NCBI GenBank assembly: GCA_035765635.1
Contig: DASTWZ010000049.1
Location: 1 to 64,000, forward strand
Direction: 5' to 3'
Length of the DNA: 64,000 nucleotides
Source of the DNA: EW11 sp035765635
GTDB lineage: Bacteria; Verrucomicrobiota; Verrucomicrobiia; Opitutales; Opitutaceae
The notes beneath the pieces were generated by a model. It made no database searches, was not told where the DNA came from, and worked only from the letters and a program-made list of their open reading frames with translations. The stretch's first letter is position 1. Each line of letters opens with the position of its first letter. Positions 33,893 through 43,550 of the stretch are shown one piece after another. The translations under genes were made by a program, and so were the position numbers.

Positions 33893-35125
33893 ATGAAAAT
33901 CGTTCTCGCTTACTCCGGTGGCCTCGACACCTCCGTGATCGTCAAATGGCTGAAGGAAACTTACGACGCTGAGATCATCACTTTCGCGGCCGACATCGGT
34001 CAGGAAGAGGAGCTCAAGGGTCTGCCGCAGAAGGCCAAGAAGACGGGCGCGTCCAAGCACTACACGCTCGATCTCGTCGAGGAGTTCGCCCGCGATTTCA
34101 TTTACCCGATGATTCGCGCGAACGCGATTTACGAGAGCCAATACTATCTTGGCACCTCGATCGCGCGTCCGCTAATCGCCAAGGCCCAGCTCGACATCGC
34201 ACGTAAGGAAAAAGCGGATACAGTGGCTCACGGCGCGACCGGCAAAGGCAACGATCAGTGCCGTTTCGAACTCACCTACGCCGCGATGGCGCCTGAACTC
34301 ACGGTGCTCGCTCCGTGGAAGATCGATGCGTTCCGCGAACTTTTCCCGGGCCGCGCCGAGATGATCGCGTACTGCCAGGAGCACAAGATCCCGGTCGAGG
34401 CCTCGCTGAAGAAGCCGTATTCGATGGATCGCAACCTCCTCCACATTTCGTACGAGGCGGGCATTCTCGAGGATCCGTGGTTCGACCCGACCACGCCGGA
34501 GAACAAGGGCATGTTCAAACTCTCCGTCTCGCCGGAAGACGCCCCGGATAAGGCGGAGTACGTGGAACTCGATTTCGTGAAGGGCGACTGCGTCGCGGTG
34601 AACGGCAAAAAACTTTCGCCCGCCGGCGTGTTGAAGACGCTGAACAAACTCGGCGGCAAACACGGCATCGGCCGGGTCGATCTCGTGGAAAATCGCTTCG
34701 TCGGCATGAAGAGCCGCGGTGTCTACGAGACTCCGGGCGGCACGATTTTGATGCATGCTCATCGGCAGATCGAGACGCTGACGATGGACCGCGAGGTCAT
34801 GCACATCCGCGACTCGCTCATCCCGAAGTACGCGGAACTGGTTTACTACGGCTTCTGGTTCGCGCCGGAACGCGAAGCGCTTCAGGCGCTCGTCGACGAA
34901 ACGCAGAAATTCGTCACCGGCACGGTTCGTCTGAAGCTCTACAAGGGCAACATCATCACGTGTGGCCGCAAATCGAAGTATTCGATGTACGACCCACACG
35001 TCGCCTCGATGGAAGGCGTAAAGAGCAGCTACAACCAGAACGACGCCACCGGTTTCATCCGGCTGAATGGCCTCCGTCTCCGCGCGCGCTATGCCGCGCA
35101 AGGCGGCCCTGTAGTGGGAAAGTAA
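33893..35125 (+). CDS. argG: Argininosuccinate synthase
   Basis: ArgG joins citrulline and aspartate using ATP. I start at ATG 33893 (MKIVLAYSGGLDTSVIVKWL), giving 410 residues; the preceding 10 codons come from the repeat flank. SGGLDTS is the PP-loop. AHGATGKGNDQCRFELTYAA, SMDRNLLHISYEAGILEDPW and GRKSKYSMYDPHVASME are further signatures. The next pathway gene, argH, is not in the window. Confidence 0.96.
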   Translation: MKIVLAYSGGLDTSVIVKWLKETYDAEIITFAADIGQEEELKGLPQKAKKTGASKHYTLDLVEEFARDFIYPMIRANAIYESQYYLGTSIARPLIAKAQLDIARKEKADTVAHGATGKGNDQCRFELTYAAMAPELTVLAPWKIDAFRELFPGRAEMIAYCQEHKIPVEASLKKPYSMDRNLLHISYEAGILEDPWFDPTTPENKGMFKLSVSPEDAPDKAEYVELDFVKGDCVAVNGKKLSPAGVLKTLNKLGGKHGIGRVDLVENRFVGMKSRGVYETPGGTILMHAHRQIETLTMDREVMHIRDSLIPKYAELVYYGFWFAPEREALQALVDETQKFVTGTVRLKLYKGNIITCGRKSKYSMYDPHVASMEGVKSSYNQNDATGFIRLNGLRLRARYAAQGGPVVGK

Positions 35126-35634
35126 CTACGGCCGGGCGCGCCACGGTGAACGAGCGGTTTGCGGATTGAGGCGGATTGCCGGTCGAGGCGTTCGACGATC
35201 GAGTCCGTCCGCGCCCAGTGGCGCGGACTGTAGAAAGAAAATGCCGGCGAGGACGCCAGCGCTCCCAGTGGCCGACATCGGCGAGACGCCGACGCTCGGC
35301 CAATACCCAGGCACTCGGCGACTAACCAAGTGCTCCGCCGGCCGAGCTGCGCCTTTCCAAGGCGCAGGAGGCTCTGGGAGCGCTGGCGTCCTCGCCGGCA
35401 TTTTCGGGCCGTCGTCCGCGCTCCGAGCGCTCGCGTACTAGCCGGCATTCAGCAATGGAGCGCCGGCCTCCCGGCCGGCTACCCTAAAACAGCGTCCCGC
35501 GACGCGGGACACACTTTTCGAAAAGCCGGCCAGCGGCCGGCGCTCCGCTACTCGGCTAGTCTGCAACGCGATAGCCGAGCCACGTGACCGCAACGCCAGC
35601 CGCTCGCGGCGAAAAAAACCGCCGCGCAAATGCC
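35126..35634. repeat. Intergenic palindromic elements
   Basis: 35200-35240 carries the GAGTCCGTCCGCGCC / GGCGCGGAC hairpin seen at 130-165. 35241-35401 is the third CGCTCCCAG palindrome (ATGCCGGCGAGGACGCCAGC at the left, inverted at the right). 35457-35546 is a different element with perfect 12-bp inverted ends GGAGCGCCGGCC / GGCCGGCGCTCC and an inner CGTCCCGCGACGCGGGACAC hairpin. I see no gene here. Confidence 0.75.
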
Positions 35635-36147
35635 TCAGGCTTCCAGCTTCTTCAGCGCGGCGAGCACGTCGTCGGCCTGCTCCTTCGTTTTCGCGTGCAG
35701 GTCGAGCCAGACGATCTTGCCGTTCTTGTCGATCAGGTAGGCCTGCCGCGCCGCGTGCTTCGTGCCATCTTGGCCGAAGGCGTGCATGATCTTCTCGTCC
35801 GTGTCGGCGAGAAGCGTGAAGGGCAGTTGGTACTTGTCCTTGAAGGCTTTTTGGGCCGCGACGTCATCGGTGCTGACGCCGATTACGCGAACGCCTTTTT
35901 GCGTGAGAACTTCGTACGAGTCCCGCAGCGAGCAACCTTGAGCGGTACAGCCCGGCGTGTCGGCTTTGGGATAGAAATAAACCAGGGTGTAACCCTTCTT
36001 GTACACGTCACCCAGATCGAGCGAATCGCCCGTCTCCGTGGTGCCGCTGATAATCGGCGCGGCATCGCCAACCTTCAACGCTGCCGCATTAGAGTGAGAG
36101 AACATGGCGAGGAAAACTCCGAACAATATACTTAGGCGGGAGAGCAT
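35635..36147 (-). CDS. Exported Bcp-type peroxiredoxin
   Basis: This thiol peroxidase of the AhpC/TSA superfamily reduces peroxides. It is 170 residues, with a signal peptide (MLSRLSILFGVFLAMFSHSN, cut near AAA) and then KVGDAAPIISGTTETGDSLD. The peroxidatic and probable resolving cysteines are in ADTPGCTAQGCSLRDSYEVL, the CX4C spacing of Bcp/PrxQ. The catalytic Arg region HAARQAYLIDKNGKIVW is present. Most Bcp proteins are cytoplasmic; the leader suggests a periplasmic role here. Confidence 0.88.
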   Translation of the reverse strand: MLSRLSILFGVFLAMFSHSNAAALKVGDAAPIISGTTETGDSLDLGDVYKKGYTLVYFYPKADTPGCTAQGCSLRDSYEVLTQKGVRVIGVSTDDVAAQKAFKDKYQLPFTLLADTDEKIMHAFGQDGTKHAARQAYLIDKNGKIVWLDLHAKTKEQADDVLAALKKLEA

Positions 36148-36271
36148 ACCGAAATTGAATTCCGCTGCGGCCCATTCGCAAGACCCCGTCCGCTCGAAAG
36201 CGTAACACTATATTGTTTGAATGACGATTTCGCGCCAGATCGCCGGCCATGCGAGCGTCGGTGATGTGTTG

Positions 36272-36400
36272 CCCACGAATCACACGAACTGCACGAAAGT
36301 AACAAAAGCCCTCGCTGAAGTGGAGGCGTGGCTCTTGTTGTCCGTGTCGTCTCAGCCCGCCCGCTTCGTCCGATTCGTGTGCTTCGTGTGATTCGTGGGT
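36272..36400. repeat. CACGAA palindromic repeat, copy 5 (short centre)
   Basis: The left part is CCCACGAATCACACGAACTG and the right part GTGTGCTTCGTGTGATTCGT followed by GGG. The usual CACGGAA middle is replaced by an unrelated GC-rich stretch. It lies between the peroxiredoxin and esterase genes. Confidence 0.75.
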
Positions 36401-36425
36401 AAAACAAAAATTACCTCATCAATCC

Positions 36426-37922
36426 TCACCAATTATCGCTGCGAAACGGCGCGGCTGGCAGCCCCGCGCCATTGTACAAATTCGCGTCCGGCGCATTGAA
36501 CCACGCGTACCTGACCGCCACCGGCTCGCGTACTTGCGGAGTGGATACAATCAGCGTGTCGCGATCGATCCTCGCCGCGGCGGGATAGAAACGCCGGTCC
36601 GCGCCCGCGATTTGCAGCGACTGCAGCGGCTTGTCCCGCGCCGTCAGACCCGTGCCGGCATGCGCGAAACGGACGCGCATCGCATTTCCTTCGCGCAGCG
36701 CGCTCAAAAATTGCGGCCCCGATGCATCCACATGTGCGCCGTACAGCTGCGAACGCGCGATCAGCGCCAGACGCCGCGCAACCTCTTGCTTGTTCTTCGG
36801 ATGGATGTCGTTCGCGTCTCCAATATCGATCGCGACGGCCTGGCCGGTCGCCGGCAACGCGAGTGCCTTCGCCTGCTCTTCACGCAAAACTGCCCAAGTG
36901 AGCCCGAACGGATCGCCATTTTTGAAATTGGGAAGCTGCACCCAGTAGAAAGGCAGCTCTCCCTGACCAAAATGCTGCCGCCACGAGCGAATCATCGCGG
37001 TGAACAGGGCGCCGTATTCTCCCGGGTTGTAGAAGTTCGACTCGCCTTGATACCAAAGAATGCCGCGTATCGAAAAAGGCACTGCAGGGTTGATCATCGC
37101 GTTGAACAGCGACGACGGCGCCATGGTGGGGCCGTTTGCCGGAGGCGCCGCAGGCCGTGGCTTCGCCGCTTTGTTGTTCTTGAATTTTCCAGCAGCCTCG
37201 TCCGCCTGCCATTCGGCCAACGCTGCATCATAGGCGGCCTTTTGCGGCAGCCACTCGGTTTGCATGCGCTTCCAGTTGTCCGCGACCGCCGCGAAGCGGG
37301 GTTCGGACGAAAGCGCAGCCGAACTCATCCAGCACTCGATCTGCGTGCCGCCCCAGGTGCAGTTGATCAGGCCCACCGGCACCGCAATGCGCGGCTGAAT
37401 GTCACGCGCGAAAAAATATCCCACGGCCGTGAATTCGCCGACGGTCGTGGGGGAGCAGACTTCCCAGACGCCCTGCATCGTTTCGATCGGCGTGTCGGAT
37501 TTTGCCCGCGCCACTTTGAAATGCCGGATCAATGCATTGTTCGCTCCCGCGATTTCCTGCGCGGCGTTATCCGCGCGGCGGACGGGAAATTCCATGTTGG
37601 ATTGCCCGCTGCAAAGCCAGACATCGCCGACCAGCACGTCTTGAAGACGAACTTCGTTCTTTCCGCGCACGACCAGCTCCGCACCCAAACCCGACGCTTG
37701 TAGTGGCGAAAGGACTACAACCCATCGCCCGTTCGCGTCCGCCGTCGATCCCACGGTCTCTTGCGCAAACGTGACCTCGACGTGCTCGCCGGCCTCGGCG
37801 TTGCCCCAGATCGGCACTGGCTTGTCGCGCTGGAGCACAACATGATCGCTGAACAGGGGCGCAAGTGTGATGTCCGCGAAGGCCGTGACGGCGAGCAAAG
37901 GAAGGAGCAGAAACTTTCGCAT
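36426..37922 (-). CDS. Exported sialate O-acetylesterase (SGNH family)
   Basis: This is a periplasmic carbohydrate esterase. From ATG 37922 (MRKFLLLPLLAVTAFA) it has 498 residues with a signal peptide. The N-terminal beta domain (DHVVLQRDKPVPIWGNAEAG) is followed by the SGNH block I with the nucleophile in CSGQSNMEFPV, then INCTWGGTQIECWMSS, GILWYQGESNFYNPGEYGAL and the DANDIHPKNKQEVARRLAL block with the Asp-x-x-His pair. The family removes acetyl groups from sialic acid and other glycans. It is divergent from the SDR gene (78 bp). Confidence 0.88.
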   Translation of the reverse strand: MRKFLLLPLLAVTAFADITLAPLFSDHVVLQRDKPVPIWGNAEAGEHVEVTFAQETVGSTADANGRWVVVLSPLQASGLGAELVVRGKNEVRLQDVLVGDVWLCSGQSNMEFPVRRADNAAQEIAGANNALIRHFKVARAKSDTPIETMQGVWEVCSPTTVGEFTAVGYFFARDIQPRIAVPVGLINCTWGGTQIECWMSSAALSSEPRFAAVADNWKRMQTEWLPQKAAYDAALAEWQADEAAGKFKNNKAAKPRPAAPPANGPTMAPSSLFNAMINPAVPFSIRGILWYQGESNFYNPGEYGALFTAMIRSWRQHFGQGELPFYWVQLPNFKNGDPFGLTWAVLREEQAKALALPATGQAVAIDIGDANDIHPKNKQEVARRLALIARSQLYGAHVDASGPQFLSALREGNAMRVRFAHAGTGLTARDKPLQSLQIAGADRRFYPAAARIDRDTLIVSTPQVREPVAVRYAWFNAPDANLYNGAGLPAAPFRSDNW

Positions 37923-38000
37923 CGCTCGCAAAATGCGCCGCACCCCGCGAGGCGCAATGGGATTTGCCAGCGGCGCGGCGGCCGCGTTGCGTGGCTGCAC

Positions 38001-38951
38001 ATGCCCATACTCCAGAACGCGACAGTGATCGTGACCGGCGCATCATCCGGCATCGGTGAAGCGACGGTGCGGAGATTGTTTCACGCTGGCGCCAACGTCG
38101 TGTTGTTCGCCCGCCGCGCGGAACGCATGGCGAAACTGGTCGCCGAGATCGAAGGGGAGAGCGTACCTGGTCGACAGCGTGTAGCCACTGAACAACTACA
38201 CGCCGCTCCGACTGAAACGCGGGACGGCATTGGCCAGAACTACAGCCCCGGCGGAAAATCTGGACGCACGTTGGTGGTCGAGGGCGACATCACGCAGGAG
38301 GCGGATCGCCGACGACTCGTCTCCGAGACGTTGGCGCGTTTCGGCCGAATCGACGGCTTGATCAACAACGCGGGCTACGGCCAGCGCGGGCCGATCGAGC
38401 GCGTGCCACTCGACGCGATTCGCCGAAATTTCGAGACCAATGTTTTTGGTCTTCTCGGCCTCACCCAACTCGTTGCCCCGACCATGCGGCAGCAACGCGC
38501 CGGCCGGATCATCAACATCAGTTCCGTCGCCGGAAAAATCGCGCGGCCGATGTCGTCGATCTATGACGCGACGAAGCACGCGATCGAGGCGTTTTCTGAC
38601 GGCCTGCGCGGCGAGCTCAAACCCTTTGGCGTGCAACTCGTCGTGATTCGCCCCGGTTACATCGTGACCGAGTTCATCGACGCCGCGAACAAAGCGTCCA
38701 TCGATCTCGCCGAGAATCCCGGGCCCTACGCTCCCTACGTGGAAACGTTTCGTGGCGGTGCGCGAAAACTCCGCAAGCTCGCCGGCCAGCCCGACGACGT
38801 CGCCCGCGCGATCGAACGCGCGCTGACCGCCGCGTATCCAAAGCCGCACTACGTCGTCCCCGGCCACGCGAAACTATTCCTGTTCGCCAAATGGATTCTC
38901 CCCACGCGCCTGATGGACCATATCGTGCGGCTCAGATCAGACGTTAGGTAA
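38001..38951 (+). CDS. Short-chain dehydrogenase/reductase with an insertion
   Basis: This is an NAD(P)-dependent oxidoreductase of the classical SDR fold, 316 residues from ATG 38001 (MPILQNATVIVTGASSGIGE). It has LINNAGYGQRGPIE, INISSVAGKIARPMSSIYDA and the catalytic Tyr/Lys in YDATKHAIEAFSDGLRGELK. Between the cofactor helix and the DxT strand (VVEGDIT) lies an unusual Gln/Arg/Pro-rich insert of about 30 residues (about residues 53-83). The substrate is unknown. The frame upstream of 38001 is antisense to the esterase gene. Confidence 0.85.
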   Translation: MPILQNATVIVTGASSGIGEATVRRLFHAGANVVLFARRAERMAKLVAEIEGESVPGRQRVATEQLHAAPTETRDGIGQNYSPGGKSGRTLVVEGDITQEADRRRLVSETLARFGRIDGLINNAGYGQRGPIERVPLDAIRRNFETNVFGLLGLTQLVAPTMRQQRAGRIINISSVAGKIARPMSSIYDATKHAIEAFSDGLRGELKPFGVQLVVIRPGYIVTEFIDAANKASIDLAENPGPYAPYVETFRGGARKLRKLAGQPDDVARAIERALTAAYPKPHYVVPGHAKLFLFAKWILPTRLMDHIVRLRSDVR

Positions 38952-39444
38952 GCAGCGTCGGATTTTTTTAGCCGCAAAGAGGCGCGAAAATGCGCAAAGA
39001 GGATTCTTCCATTCGGGGCAATTCAGGCATCCGTGACCTGAAAGCGGTCTGTATTTTGGTTTGGAGCTACAAACCAATACCGTGACCGCGTTTTGGAGTA
39101 GATTTTACGAGCGACGTGGACGACCCCAAATCCTCTTTGCGTATTTTGCACTGCTGTCCTTCAGAATCGCACGATTCCGCGAGGATTTTTTGGTGCGAAT
39201 GGATGCCGGCCTCCGAGGTAGGGCGAGCGGTCTCTCGCGAGCCGCAACCGTGTGGACTAACCTCCAGGTTGAGCCACGGTTAAAAGCGGCTCGCGAGGGA
39301 CCGCTCGCCCTACCCACTGAGTCTGGCCATGCTTACATTCATCATTCTGCATTCTTACTTCTTCCTTAGCGCGCCGCGCGCGTGATCTTTGGTTGCGGCT
39401 CCGCCGCGCTGTGCCTCTTTGCGGCCAAAAAAATAACCGTGTGG
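38952..39444. repeat. GCAAAGAGG repeat interrupted by a GTAGGGCG element
   Basis: 38968-39145 is the left part and inner end of a GCAAAGAGG palindrome. 39397-39437 (GGCTCCGCCGCGCTGTGCCT then CTTTGCGGCCAAAA) is its outer end. Between them, 39216-39318 is the second AGGTAGGGCG palindrome, followed at 39337-39367 by a single TTCATCATTCTGCATTCTTA end of the AATGAAGAAGG family. The order suggests one repeat inserted into another. I see no gene. Confidence 0.7.
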
Positions 39445-40998
<1,554 letters not shown>

Positions 40999-41034
40999 TT
41001 TCCGCAGATTAACCTAATTTTCGTTTCCGCAAGT

Positions 41035-42351
41035 ATGGTTTCACCCGCCACGGTTTTCCCGTCGTTGAATAAACGTTTCGAGCTTCTCACGTTGGGTGAT
41101 GAGTTGCTCATCGGCCTGACGACGAACTCGCACCTCACGTTCATTGGCGGGCATCTCAGCCGCCGGGGCGTTTCGCTGCAGCGCAACGTCACTGTCACCG
41201 ACGATGCCGAAAAAATCGCGAGGCAGTTTTCCGATAGCTGGAGCCAGGCGGACGTGGTGATCACGACGGGAGGCCTCGGGCCGACTTGCGATGATCGCAC
41301 GCGCGAAGCCGTGGCCGAAGTGCTGGGCCAGAAGCTTGTTTTCGATCCGCTCATCGAAAAGGTCATCGCTGATCGCTTCGCGCGCCTCGGCCGCAAGATG
41401 ACGGAAAACAATCTTCGGCAAGCCTATCGCTTCGAGCGTTGCGACGTGCTGCTCAACGCGAACGGCACCGCGCCCGGCCTTTGGGTCGAACAGGACGGCA
41501 AGATTCTGTGCATGTTGCCGGGTCCGCCGAACGAGTTGAACCCGATGTTCGTCGAGCAGGTGATCCCTCGGCTCGCCGCCATGGGTTATCTCATGGATCG
41601 CGAGGCCTACGTCCAGATCCGGACGATAGGCGTCGGCGAATCCATGCTCGAGTCGAAGCTCCAGCCCATTTTTGAGCCTTTTGGGGACGCGCTTTCGATC
41701 GCGTTTTGCGCGCATCAGTCCCAAGTGGATTGTCGAATCAGTTCGCCGAGCGGCGCCCTGAAGCTTTTTCAACTCGAGGAAATTGCCATTGAGTGCGCGC
41801 GGGTGCTCGGCGAAGATTTCATGTGCTTCGGGCACGATTCACTCTCGAAGGTGACGGCGGAGATTCTCCGTTCGCAGGAGAAGATGCTCGCGATTGCCGA
41901 GACGGCCACGGGCGGGCTGCTGGCGAATTGCTTCACGGAAATTTCGGGCGCGACGAAGATTTTCGCAGGGGGCTGTGTCTGTTGCAGCAACGGTTCCATT
42001 ATGGAACTCCTCGATGTGCCGGAATGCCTGCTGGCGCAGCATGGAGCGGTGAGCGCGGAGACGGCGGTCGCGATGGCGACGGGGGCGGCCGAGCGGCTTG
42101 GTGCGGATTACGCGCTGGCCGTGACCGGGTATTGCGGTCCGTGCAGCGGCACCGCCGAGAATCCCATCGGGACAATTTATATCGCGCTGTATACGCCGCA
42201 CGGCGTGTGGTCGAAGAAACTCAGTTATCCTGGTCCGCGCGCCACGGTGAAAGTCCGCGCGGTGAACGCCGCGCTGGATTGGCTGCGCCGCGATCTTCTC
42301 CGCAGCCACAGCCCTGTATCCGTAAAAGAACGACAGATCGGCCCGCAATAA
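41035..42351 (+). CDS. cinA: CinA-family protein with a degenerate amidase domain
   Basis: CinA proteins combine an N-terminal MoCF-like domain (ADP-ribose pyrophosphatase, COG1058) and a C-terminal PncC nicotinamide-nucleotide amidase. The 438-residue product starts at ATG 41035. The N-domain has LLTLGDELLIGLTTNSHLTF, ITTGGLGPTCDDRTREAVAE and MLPGPPNELNPMF. In the C-domain the usual ESCTGG is ETATGG, and the YSNxxK segment reads GGCVCCSNGSIMELL, so the Ser, Tyr and Lys expected at the active site are missing. TGxAGPxG reads TGYCGPCSG, with extra Cys. The amidase half therefore looks inactive or altered. The long frame from 40561 is antisense to uvrC. Confidence 0.88.
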   Translation: MVSPATVFPSLNKRFELLTLGDELLIGLTTNSHLTFIGGHLSRRGVSLQRNVTVTDDAEKIARQFSDSWSQADVVITTGGLGPTCDDRTREAVAEVLGQKLVFDPLIEKVIADRFARLGRKMTENNLRQAYRFERCDVLLNANGTAPGLWVEQDGKILCMLPGPPNELNPMFVEQVIPRLAAMGYLMDREAYVQIRTIGVGESMLESKLQPIFEPFGDALSIAFCAHQSQVDCRISSPSGALKLFQLEEIAIECARVLGEDFMCFGHDSLSKVTAEILRSQEKMLAIAETATGGLLANCFTEISGATKIFAGGCVCCSNGSIMELLDVPECLLAQHGAVSAETAVAMATGAAERLGADYALAVTGYCGPCSGTAENPIGTIYIALYTPHGVWSKKLSYPGPRATVKVRAVNAALDWLRRDLLRSHSPVSVKERQIGPQ

Positions 42352-42373
42352 TGCGTGCGCTTCGATCAAACCT

Positions 42374-42640
42374 GTAGCCGCAAAGAGGCACAGCGCGGCG
42401 GAGCCGCATCAAAGCAATTTTTCCCACGAATCACACGAAGCACACGAATTCAGAAAATTGTTTCCCACGGAAAACACGGAATAGAATTCGGAATCCGAAT
42501 TCTGAGGTCTGAGCCCGTCCGTGTTTTCCGTGTATTCCGTGGGGAAAAGGTTTGGTCGTTTCGTGTGCTTCGTGTGATTCGTGGGAAAAATAGGTTTGGT
42601 GCGGCTCCGATGCCCTGCGGCTTTTTGTGGCCACAATATA
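42374..42640. repeat. CACGAA repeat (copy 6) nested in a GCAAAGAGG repeat
   Basis: The outer arms are GTAGCCGCAAAGAGGCACAG with CGCGGCGGAGCCGCA (42374-42408) and the inverted GCGGCTCCGATGCCCTGCGG with CTTTTTGTGGCC (42598-42640). Inside is a full CACGAA/CACGGAA palindrome (42423-42587) whose centre is a perfect 9+1+9 palindrome, GAATTCGGAATCCGAATTC (42484-42502). The left arm matches, inverted, the end at 39397-39437. No gene is seen. Confidence 0.78.
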
Positions 42641-42683
42641 CTTTTATATATTCAGTGCGCCTCGCCCGCCGCGTTACCCAACC

Positions 42684-43535
42684 ATGTTGTCGATCACCGA
42701 CGAGAAGTTTGCCGCAGCCGCCGAGAAATTGCCGTCCACTCCGCGGATTTTCGAGCGAATCAACGTGGCGCTGCGCAATCCCGATGTGGAGATCGAGGAT
42801 CTCGCGCGTATCCTAAAATTGGATGCAGCGCTCAGTGCGCGGCTCTTGCGTGTCGCCAACAGTGCCGCCGCGGGCGGCAGCGCTCCGGCGGTCGACCTCG
42901 CCGAAGCGATTCAGCGCACCGGTTTCAGGGAAGTGTTTCGCGTCGTGGGCGTCGCGATGACGGCCCAGCTCTACGTTTCCGGTCTGCCGATGTATGGCGT
43001 CGGCGGAACTGAATTGTGGGAAAACTCCGTCGCGACCGCCCTGGCCATGGAGAAACTCGCCGCGGTCGCGGGTGAGGATGTGCGATTAGGCTACACGCTC
43101 GGCCTGCTCAGATCGGTGGGCCGGTTGCTCCTCCAACGTTTGGCCGCAGGGCAGGTTTGCGCGCCTCTCGCCGGCCGGAAGGAAACGGGCGCGCTTGTTC
43201 TCGCCTGGGAAACCGACACCTTCGGTTTCACCAGCGCCGCCGCCACTCGCAGGTTATTCAAGCTCTGGAAATTTTCCGCAGACCTCGGCGGTCCCGTGGA
43301 GCATCACCTCCAGCCCGAGGCGGATCCTGCTCGGGCGCGCCTGACTGCGCTCCTGCATGTGGCCGGTTACATCGCGAACGCGCTCGGACACGGATTGGTG
43401 ATCGAAAACGAGCTTTGGTCACTCACGCCGCAGATTCTCGCGCAAGCCGGTTTGTCCGCCGCGGAGGCCGAGGCCTGCCAGGTTTCGATCGCGGAGGAAC
43501 TCGCGCGGATGACGAGCGAAGGAATGCCGGAGTGA
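42684..43535 (+). CDS. HDOD-domain protein
   Basis: HDOD proteins are degenerate HD-hydrolase relatives used as signalling or scaffold modules. From ATG 42684 the protein is 283 residues: LPSTPRIFERINVALRNPDV with EIEDLARILKLDAALSARLL and RVANSAAAGG (the P-loop-like HDOD start), then AIQRTGFREVFRVVGVA and LWENSVATALAMEKLAAVAG with LGYTLGLLRSVGRLLL, the usual HD-equivalent region. Metal-binding His/Asp are absent. It faces purC tail to tail (15 bp). Confidence 0.85.
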   Translation: MLSITDEKFAAAAEKLPSTPRIFERINVALRNPDVEIEDLARILKLDAALSARLLRVANSAAAGGSAPAVDLAEAIQRTGFREVFRVVGVAMTAQLYVSGLPMYGVGGTELWENSVATALAMEKLAAVAGEDVRLGYTLGLLRSVGRLLLQRLAAGQVCAPLAGRKETGALVLAWETDTFGFTSAAATRRLFKLWKFSADLGGPVEHHLQPEADPARARLTALLHVAGYIANALGHGLVIENELWSLTPQILAQAGLSAAEAEACQVSIAEELARMTSEGMPE

Positions 43536-43550
43536 GCGCGCGAGCCGCTC

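Noticed and set aside
37761..38000. 80-residue N-terminal extension of the SDR protein
   Set aside because: Antisense to the esterase signal-peptide region; the Rossmann motif starts at the ATG at 38001.
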